Source: Smittium mucronatum
Lineage: Eukaryota; Kickxellomycota; Harpellomycetes; Harpellales; Legeriomycetaceae
Direction: 5' to 3'
Assembly (NCBI GenBank): GCA_001953115.1
Contig: LSSL01004582.1
Span: forward strand, 1 to 44,398
DNA: 44,398 bases
The notes below the pieces were generated by a model. That model was not told the origin of the DNA and ran no database searches. It saw only the letters and a list, made by a program, of their open reading frames with translations. Both the position numbers and the translations under genes were made by a program. Position 1 is the stretch's first letter; every line of letters begins with the position of its first letter. Of this stretch, positions 37,401 to 44,398 are shown one piece after another.

Positions 37401-40400
37401 ATTAATGGTATTAAAGCATATCTGAAGTAATAATAAAGTGCATTTCTTTGTAATTTCAGATAGTACAATATTAGAAATGTCGTCGTGATTAAAAATAAAG
37501 AGTTATTGGAGCATTATTTTTCAGAAAAGGTATGAATTATCACTCCTGGGGTCTAAAAAAAGGAAGAAAATCGAAATGGAGAAAAAGGAGTAATAATCTG
37601 AGATTTTTCAAACGGAAGAACATTTTTTTAACATATTTTTTAGGTTAAAAAGTTAACTTTCGATTATAAACGGGAATTTTTTTTTCATAAATAAATCATT
37701 ACTTAATTAAAAAAATATTTCTTAGCAGTTTATTGTCCTCTAATTAAAGTATAAATACATAAAAAACAAAATAAGAAATAGAAAAAAAATCATCTCTGAA
37801 AGTTGTAGCTATTCCTGATCAAATACATACTTCAAAAACGGAACAGACCACCCGCCTGAGTTACTGTCTAACCCCGCAAAATCATATTATTTTTAAAAAA
37901 ATTAGATTCAAAAACTTTGAAAAAACCATGTTAATACATGACAATATTTTCTCATTACAGATAATAAAAATTATTTGATATTAAACTATATTTAGCAGAA
38001 TAAAAAGACTTCTTGCAGCTGATTTTAAATTATTTTAAAATAAATACTTAAGACTGTTTTGTATTTTCACAAAGTTTTAATTTTCGAATTGAAAACATAT
38101 AAAATTAACTTGAATTTCAAGAAACCTTGAAATTTAAATGATAAAATATATTATTATTATTAAAAGGTACTTTCGAATTTTTTTTAAAAAGTAGGTAATA
38201 ATTAAAAAAAGGGTAAAATTTTAAACGAAGTCATCGAACCAAAAAAGTTTAATAGATTTTTTTTTTATTTATTTTAACATCTAATAAAGTTTTAAATTGT
38301 TTTTTAAAAGTAATGAAATGAGAGGAATGAAAAGGGAAAAAATTGGAAAAGTATGGAAGAATAAATAAGATGAAATTGATTTTTTTGTAGATTCTGAGTT
38401 AAAAAAACAGAATCACTTAATTTTCTTATTTCAGTATGAAAACTTATAACTAAATTTCTTATAAATTTCCGCATTTTTTAAACTTGTTATAGAAAAATAA
38501 AGTATTAGATACATCAATTATAAATTGAGAGACATAATATTTACAAGAGACGGATATTAAAATTTGAACTCAAATTAATCCAAATTAATTATTATTATTA
38601 AAATGAATTTGAATAATCTCATACCATTATATCAAATTAAGCTAAAAAAGACTCAAATTATTGCTACATATAAACAGGTCAAATTTGATAATTTTTTTAA
38701 AAAAACCCCATAATTTGACTATTAGTTTTCTTAATTGATTTTTTTTTATATTATGAATTGCAATATAGCCTAATTTTGAAAATAAATGTATAAAATAGTT
38801 TTGATTTTTTTGTTTTTTGATACAATGCACTTTTTTATAAAAAATTTATTAATGGAATAATGTACAAAAAATGTAAAATTTTGAAATATTATTATGTAGT
38901 ACAGATAAAAATGGATTTTATGATATCAACTGCAATTAAAAATACTTCGATAAAAACTAAATATTTTGATTAAAATTAGATTTGATAAAAAATAATATTT
39001 AAATTTTTTTCTAAACATCCAAAAGATGATTTTAAATATTAAAAATTTGATTTCTCTAGTTATCTGCAGCAAAAATTTGGAGAAGGGGTGATTCATTGAT
39101 TTTATAATGGTGTTTTTACAGATAATTAAATTAAAAATTGAGCATTTTAATGTTATTTATATTTAAAATTTAACGGATAAAAGTATTTGAAATTTAAAAA
39201 AAATTATAAATTTCATCAATAAATTTGCTAAAATATATTATAAATGAAAATCAATAAATTTCATCTAGAATTATATTTTCTAGAATACTGATAGTTTTAT
39301 TTTAAAAACATAAATAAAATAAATGATAATAATTAAGAAAAAATAACCCCTTGATAACAACTAAAATATTAAAATCTCAATAAAAAACTTATAAAATTAT
39401 CAATCATTCAATATTTTTTGGGATTTAAAATAAAATTTCATATCATTTATTTAACAATTATATTAAAAAAGTCTCGATTGCATGGTTTAAACATATTCTA
39501 CGATAATACCTTTTAAAAAAACTCTAATTACGTTTATTACAATATTTTTAATTCATACAAATTAAATTGAATCACTCAAATTATATTCTGAATTATTAAA
39601 AATTAAATCATATTTTTGCAATTTTCACCCTGTTAATTAGAACTAATATTTAATATACATTTTTAGTTTCAATATTAATTTCTTATTATCAAAATAAAAA
39701 CTAAAAAAACACATTTTAATTAAAAATATAATTTCAATCTACAATAATATTCTATATTTCATTTATCACTAAGCTCATTTTTCAATTTAATAATTTATTA
39801 AAAATGTTATTTTTAAGATATACATTTTTTTTGTGGAAGAAATTTTTAATGAAAGCATGGGAGAGCATTTAGAACTATAAAAAATCTAAATAAAACAGCT
39901 TTTGGAAAAACATCTTTGGAATTGAAAATCATACTCGTATTTTAAAAATAAATTAATTCTTTTTTTAAAAAATCATCACTTAGTAATTTTTATCATTCAT
40001 AAAAATGGTTTTTTTTTCAAAACAAAGCCTATTATCATTTTTTTGTAATCATATTAAATATTTATAAAGATTAGAATATGAAATAAATTTCAAACTTTTT
40101 TGATTTATAAAATTAACACGATTAATAATCATTTTAAAAAAATTCAGTCATCAATGATATTTAAATATTAATAATTGTATTTTTTTTATTTATCTTTAAT
40201 TCGATTTTAAAATTTATTAATTATTTTTATTAAAGTACCATGAAAATTAAGATTTAAGAACATATTGTGTATACACGATTATATCAAACCAAATCACTGA
40301 TACTTAGCAATAAAAATATCTAAACTAGACTTTATTAAAAAATATAAAATATAAAATATACTTATATTTATCTCTAATATTGTAGAGTTAGTATATTTTA

Positions 40401-41078
40401 TCAATAGCATGTACAATGATATTAAAATATGAGAATTATTTTTATATTTTTAATTAAATCTTGATATATATTTCTGGAATTTTTTTTTGAAATTAAAATT
40501 TTTGCTATTAATGAATTTATCAAATATCTATCATATTTGTACATAAAATTTAATTTTGGAATAATTTTGAATTCAAAAATAAAATCAATTTTAAAATAAG
40601 CATTCAAAAATTTCAGTTAAATTTTCTAGATCTGAAAAATCAAAAATAATAAACTCATGGTCTTAATATCTTCGAAAAATCTATTAGTACCCATTAAAGT
40701 ATATTTATTTAGTATATAAAAATTTCCAGTTTTATAATAAAAACGAGAACTTTAATGATTTTATAATTTATGTCGTTTCAATTGAATAATTCAATTAATA
40801 AATATGTCTGCAGATAGAGTTACAAGTAAAAAAAAATTATTATTATTATTTGTATCCCAAAAAATACATTTTGATAATAGAGGCAATATTAAACCTTAAA
40901 TCCAAGTTAAATAAAATAATTTAATCATAAATAGAAATTTTCTAGGGAAAAAAATCACCCAAACTAAATCAATTTTTGAAAAGACTTACGGAAAATCATG
41001 CAATCAGTAGAAGTCATTAAAAAATTATTTTGGTAATATATTATAGAAATGTATATGATGTAAAATTTATATATATAT
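37401..41078. other. AT-rich spacer
   Basis: No gene supported. A GC-richer scrap at about 37825-37880 (gaccacccgcctgag) faintly resembles the reverse complement of the start of repeats A/B, over too short a span to annotate. The rest is desert. Confidence 0.55.
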
Positions 41079-41335
41079 AGAATTTTCAGAAAAAAGTGAG
41101 CAATTTAAATTTAGAAAAGAACATTTTACACAAAAAAAACTGATAATTTTTCAACCATTGGATGTACATTTTTCAATCCAACGGCCGATAAATTTAAAAA
41201 AATAAAAATTGATCATTTTTGAATTGAACATTTTCTAATTGAAAAAATGAATACTTTACAAATAAAAAAACAAAAATTTTTCATATCGAAAAGTGCCCAT
41301 TTTTCAAATTCTAGTGACCATTTTTCAATTAAAAA
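41079..41335 (+). repeat. long inverted repeat, left arm (257 bp)
   Basis: Reverse complement of 41557-41872 at about 95% identity by eye, apart from one 61-bp unit missing here. On the + strand the arm opens with the same reverse transcriptase piece as the right arm has on the - strand (EFSEKSEQFKFRKEHFTQKK), running open to a TAA at about 41203. The remainder consists of AT-rich short motifs of the type CATTTTTCAATT in both orientations. Left of 41079 the reverse transcriptase sequence stops abruptly at a tatatatatag tract, so this arm is a copy of an internal segment, not a second element. Confidence 0.85.
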
Positions 41336-41556
41336 CAAACATTATTTTAGAATTTGTTGAAATTGGTTTAAATTGACGAATTTTTTTTTTTTTCACAAGT
41401 CAAAAAATTATTAAGCTTTTGTTTTTATAGACCTTTAGACTCGAATTATTCCTATTTGATATTGCTATAGTCCACTTGTTCATAGAAATTACAGGTAAAA
41501 ATCTATAAAAATGTTTACTAATGAATAAAAAATCCACATTTGTTATATGGTGAACA
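41336..41556. other. spacer of the inverted repeat (221 bp)
   Basis: Unique sequence between the arms, containing a T-run (about 41380-41393) and a moderately GC-richer middle. An 81-codon frame on the - strand (41400-41645) crosses from the right arm into the spacer; its spacer part includes FYRFLPVISMNKWTIAISN but is not recognised. Confidence 0.6.
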
Positions 41557-41872
41557 TTTTTAATTGAAAAATGATCACTAGAATTTAAAAAATGGGCACT
41601 TTTCGAAATGAAAAATATTAGTTTCTTTATTTGTAAAGTGTTCATTTTTTCAATTAGAAAATATTCAATTCAAAAATGATCAATTTTTATTTTTTAAATT
41701 GATCATTTTTTTAATTAGAAAGTGATCAATTGAAAAATGATCAACTTTTATTTTTTAAATTGATCGGCCGTTGGATTGAAAAATGCACATCCAATGGTTG
41801 AAAAATTATCAGTTTTTTTTGTGTAAAATGTTCTTTTCTAAATTTAAATTGCTCATTTTTTTCTGAAAATTC
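41557..41872 (-). repeat. long inverted repeat, right arm (316 bp) with internal 61-bp tandem duplication
   Basis: Partner of 41079-41335. The extra length is due to two adjacent 61-bp units (41644-41704 and 41705-41765), of which the left arm has one. Each unit contains ttgatcattttt and attttttaaattgatc, so units are themselves partly palindromic. The outer end of the arm lies inside the LINE reverse transcriptase frame, which continues into the arm for over 40 codons. Differences between arms are few and mostly transitions, indicating that the duplication is young compared with the surrounding relics. Confidence 0.85.
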
Positions 41873-42262
41873 TGTATTATCGATTTTTGCCAATTTGGTA
41901 GCTATTGTTTCAGATAATAGCTTCGAAAGGGTTGTAATTAGCGAAATTTCCCGATAATTATCGGGTTCTTTCATATCTCCCTTTTTAGGTACCGAAACTA
42001 ATATACTAATGTCCACATAAGTTATGATTTTCCCATAATAGTACATTATATTGATAATTTTAAAAATAAATTTTGCCATTTTAGACTCTGGAATTTTTTC
42101 GGAGACCACCAGTTTCCATATCTCACTGGGTATTCCATCAGAGCCAGGAGTCTTGTTATTAGGTGTATCACTTAATACCATGGTAGTATCAGACCATTTG
42201 ATACTAGTGTCGCACTCTGGGAAGTAGTCGCAGTCGGTGGTATGTAGCCATGGATATAACAA
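41741..42262 (-). pseudogene. truncated non-LTR retrotransposon reverse transcriptase (R2-like LINE)
   Basis: The fragment covers only the start of a reverse transcriptase domain. It reads WSDTTMVLSDTPNNKTPGSD then GIPSEIWKLV (the N-terminal fingers motif), LVSVPKKGDMKEPDNYREIS then LITTLSKLLSETIATKLAKI (motifs 1 and 2), and NEQFKFRKEH, equivalent to the usual NEQxGFRxxR step. The catalytic motifs (palm aspartate and YxDD), the thumb and the endonuclease are missing, so it cannot be active. The frame has no natural start: the first codon is TTG directly after a TAA. From 41872 downward it runs into the inverted repeat, and the last 20 or so residues are probably not reverse transcriptase. It lies 3' of the transporter gene on the same strand, about 500 bp away. 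Confidence 0.85.
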
Positions 42263-42685
42263 TTATATATTTCTGAATAAATTAATTGTTAAGATTTTTT
42301 TAATATTCCTTTGCAGGAGTTATATTTCAAGATAATCCAATTAATGTAATAATGATAATAATCTGTTGGGTTAAAGATAATCAGATATGATATTATGTAG
42401 AGTTCATTTCTCTGATGAAAATAACTCAGGATTTTAAATAAAATAAACTCAAATTATCCGAAAAATATCTCCTGCTTATTAGAGGAAAAAAAGAAAGGCG
42501 TTTATTTAAACTCAAATAAAAAAATTGAATTAAAAAAGGATCAATGTTAAACTTATAAAAAGATAATCACATGTAACAAATTTTAAATTTCTTAAATATT
42601 AAGCAGTGAATACTTCAAAACCCCCATTAGATATTGAGCTAATAGTATAATTAGGTAAATTATATGATAAAATTTTCAAAATTTC
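42263..42685. other. intergenic between LINE relic and transporter
   Basis: No gene seen. AT-rich but less extreme than the deserts. A TTTATT at 42501-42506 gives an AATAAA on the - strand about 250 nt beyond the transporter stop, a second-choice poly(A) signal. Confidence 0.5.
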
Positions 42686-42691
42686 TTTAAT
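42686..42691 (-). terminator. candidate poly(A) signal ATTAAA of the transporter
   Basis: ATTAAA on the - strand about 65 nt after the transporter stop codon, within an A/T-rich 3' flank. It is the closest usable variant of AATAAA; the assignment is positional only. Confidence 0.4.
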
Positions 42692-42755
42692 TTTTCCAAA
42701 AATAACTATATAGGAAAATATAAAAATAGTCGGGCAGTATGCTAGATAGAAATTA

Positions 42756-44054
42756 TCAACTCTTTTTCTTGAAATTTGGGTTATCTCGTTTCAGATAATG
42801 TTTCAATAGTATAAGGGGAATCAAAGACACAAAGTACGCTACAGCGCCTAATATGATTATCGAGCTGTAATCAACACGGTTTCCTACTTTTTGAAAAATG
42901 ACTCCAGTTGTTGGTACCCAAACTATAATCGATATACTCATAGCTAAATATGCAAGACCGTTTATCTGATTAACCTTTTCATCGGGGTAGTAATCAGCAA
43001 CTATCAATGGACCTAGGGAGAAAAAGGGAACGCCAAAAGTCCCAAAAATTATATAGAAAGCCAAAAATACTGAAAATTTGTGTGATGTGTACCACATACT
43101 CAAAAAGACTATCCCTGTAATCGTATGAAAAACTATCGTTATGTTCACGGCTCCAAATCTTCTAGCGAAATTTCCACATACTATTCTACTAAATGATGAA
43201 AAGGCGCAATAAACCATAATCAGATTTGATGAAGTTGTGGGTGATTCTCCAATGTCGATAAGGTTTGCAGGGAAATATAGCATTGCAACATTAAATCCCA
43301 CTTGCAAAATCATCCCCACAGTATATATCGAAATGGCAGCTGGATCTTTCAGAGAGGACCAATCGATTAATTTTTTGTTGTATATCAACTTTCTTCTGGG
43401 CTTTAAAAGATTCCCACTAACTCCTGTGATCACAAAAAATAAAATAGCTAGGATCCTAAAAGACCAATGTATACTCAAATTTGAAACAGTTTTAGTGACT
43501 ACAGGGACTAATATCAATGCTCCTGAACTTCCTCCAGAAGCTACTAAGCCGATAGCCAACCCTCTGTATTTTTCAAACCACAAAGCTGGAGCGGATAATG
43601 ATACATTTATGATAAGAGACGTGCCAAGACCATATATTATCCCTTGAGTGAGTACTAATTGCCACACCTGAGTACTGAACGAAGCCAATAACAAACCTAT
43701 AGTTGCAACAGCAGTTCCTATCAAACTAGCATTTCTCATTCCAACTATTTTTACCAAGGGACTCGCCAACAACCCTCCACAAAAAGCGCATGTTGCTGTC
43801 ATTGTGGATATCCAAGCAATCTTACCAGCAGGCTCATTGGCAAACAGGACTTTCAAATAGTAAGCTTGAAACACACCAAAGGCGTTGGGGCTTCCAAAGG
43901 CCAGTAAGAGATTCATCATTGAAGCTATCATTATAATCCAGGCATATCCCTTGTCTGGAGGCGGGAACATATCTTCAGGTAATTTTTTATTAATTTTCTC
44001 CTTAATAGGCTTTGAAACTATTGATTCTTCATTATAGTCATTCGGAAGATCCAT
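42756..44054 (-). CDS. monocarboxylate-transporter-like MFS permease, intronless
   Basis: A 432-residue, 12-helix major facilitator, probably in the plasma membrane. A charged N-terminal tail (1-33) is followed by PPPDKGYAWII, the conserved start of TM1 in monocarboxylate transporters. GVFQAYYL (60-67) is typical of fungal members. WFEKYRGLAIGLVASGGSSG (159-178) is the TM4-TM5 family signature. A basic loop (218-238) separates the two six-helix halves. Arg290 in FSRIVCG (TM8) sits where the substrate-linked arginine is found in characterised members. The C-terminus is short and basic (KKKS). The frame on this strand begins at a GTG (44060), but the first ATG, at 44054, has a good context (A at -3, G at +4) and gives the expected N-terminus. 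Length and helix order are complete and no intron is needed. The substrate cannot be told from sequence: fungal relatives carry monocarboxylates, riboflavin or unknown solutes. Confidence 0.92.
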   Translation of the reverse strand: MDLPNDYNEESIVSKPIKEKINKKLPEDMFPPPDKGYAWIIMIASMMNLLLAFGSPNAFGVFQAYYLKVLFANEPAGKIAWISTMTATCAFCGGLLASPLVKIVGMRNASLIGTAVATIGLLLASFSTQVWQLVLTQGIIYGLGTSLIINVSLSAPALWFEKYRGLAIGLVASGGSSGALILVPVVTKTVSNLSIHWSFRILAILFFVITGVSGNLLKPRRKLIYNKKLIDWSSLKDPAAISIYTVGMILQVGFNVAMLYFPANLIDIGESPTTSSNLIMVYCAFSSFSRIVCGNFARRFGAVNITIVFHTITGIVFLSMWYTSHKFSVFLAFYIIFGTFGVPFFSLGPLIVADYYPDEKVNQINGLAYLAMSISIIVWVPTTGVIFQKVGNRVDYSSIIILGAVAYFVSLIPLILLKHYLKRDNPNFKKKS

Positions 44055-44056
44055 TA

Positions 44057-44062
44057 TCACAT
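44057..44062 (-). promoter_or_regulatory. minimal AUG-UGA upstream ORF before the transporter
   Basis: The sequence aaaATGTGATAATGG places a start codon followed directly by a stop, two bases before the main ATG. If the 5' UTR includes it, ribosomes initiating there would terminate at once and stall or re-initiate at the main start. The upstream ATG also has A at -3, so it is not an obviously weak start. Confidence 0.4.
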
Positions 44063-44118
44063 TTTCTTCCTCTTAAGACCTTAATCTCACTTCACTTCAA
44101 TTAGATAAAAGAAAAAAC

Positions 44119-44124
44119 TTTATA
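44119..44124 (-). promoter_or_regulatory. candidate TATA box of the transporter
   Basis: TATAAA on the - strand (within acttataaagt), 65 bp upstream of the main ATG. Transcription starting about 30 bp further on would give a 5' UTR of roughly 30-40 nt that includes the AUG-UGA element. In such AT-rich DNA TATAAA is common by chance. Confidence 0.3.
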
Positions 44125-44398
44125 AGTTGAGAATCCATATATTTAACCCAAACTAGCAAATAAAAGGCAGTAAAAAGATAACTTTTTGATAAAGAAACTT
44201 GTATATGAGATATAATTAGATTCTCTCATTCATATATAAGTTTATACGAATTCTAAGCGATATATTGAGCTTGTAACTAGTGTACACATTGTATTGTCCT
44301 GCAGTTACATCTAAAAAGAACTTGATACGTTTTTATAGCTCATCATTTTGTGACACCATTTTTGTCATCAAAGACTATTATGCGTTAATAATAATAAT
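44125..44398. other. upstream flank of the transporter, no gene
   Basis: No coding sequence recognised. G/C is somewhat above desert level, as expected for a promoter region. The window ends in a short (aat)n tract. Confidence 0.45.

Noticed and set aside
37825..37880. GC-rich scrap resembling the reverse complement of the start of repeats A/B
   Set aside because: Only about ten consecutive positions match (cccg-ctgag); too short to claim a third copy.
43237..43647. 136-codon open frame, + strand
   Set aside because: Antisense shadow of the transporter gene, which has full family support on the other strand.
1..44398. CRISPR arrays, rRNA, tRNA, bacterial operon signals
   Set aside because: None seen. 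Introns, poly(A) signals and gene families indicate a eukaryotic nuclear sequence.

Overview
The window looks like nuclear DNA of an extremely AT-rich, early-diverging fungus. Three things point there. A complete aminoacylase-1 gene has four short GT-AG introns (58-93 bp). A 432-residue monocarboxylate-transporter-type MFS gene is intronless and has the fungal pattern GVFQxYYL after TM1. A reverse transcriptase relic carries the NNKxPGxDGxPxEIWK and VPKKGD...NYRxISLI patterns that I associate with the abundant R2-like LINEs of gut fungi (Harpellales, Zoopagomycota). The placement rests on family resemblance from memory and no search was run. Glomeromycotina or Entomophthorales are alternatives.

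Layout. Positions 1-15.9 kb are almost pure AT-rich desert (positions 4141-4200 hold 8 G/C in 60) with a few GC-richer scraps, mainly 1-560 and 10.26-10.72 kb. From 15.9 to 21.5 kb there is a GC-richer island. It holds broken coding-like patches (15.94-16.95 kb), a copy of a dispersed repeat (17.20-17.79 kb), a frameshifted pseudogene-like stretch (17.78-18.43 kb), the intact ACY1 gene (18578-20094, + strand) with a poly(A) signal, and a possible gag-like fragment (21.2-21.5 kb). A second copy of the repeat lies at 23.06-23.65 kb. From 23.65 to 41 kb the desert resumes, interrupted by a pair of diverged repeats in opposite orientation (29.32-29.55 and 36.88-37.14 kb) and a LINE C-terminal relic (37.3 kb). 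The last 3.3 kb hold a long inverted repeat (41.08-41.87 kb), a truncated LINE reverse transcriptase running into its right arm (to 42.26 kb, - strand), and the intact MCT-like transporter (42756-44054, - strand) with a minimal AUG-stop upstream ORF.

There is no operon-like cooperation. The two intact genes are ordinary metabolism and transport genes, far apart and on opposite strands. Everything else is decayed mobile DNA or AT-rich spacer. The most unusual structure is the inverted repeat: both arms carry the same piece of the LINE reverse transcriptase, so a transcript across it would fold into a long hairpin matching the element. At this base composition open frames of 60-80 codons are expected by chance, so ORF length alone was not used as evidence. 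I found no tRNA, rRNA or CRISPR array.
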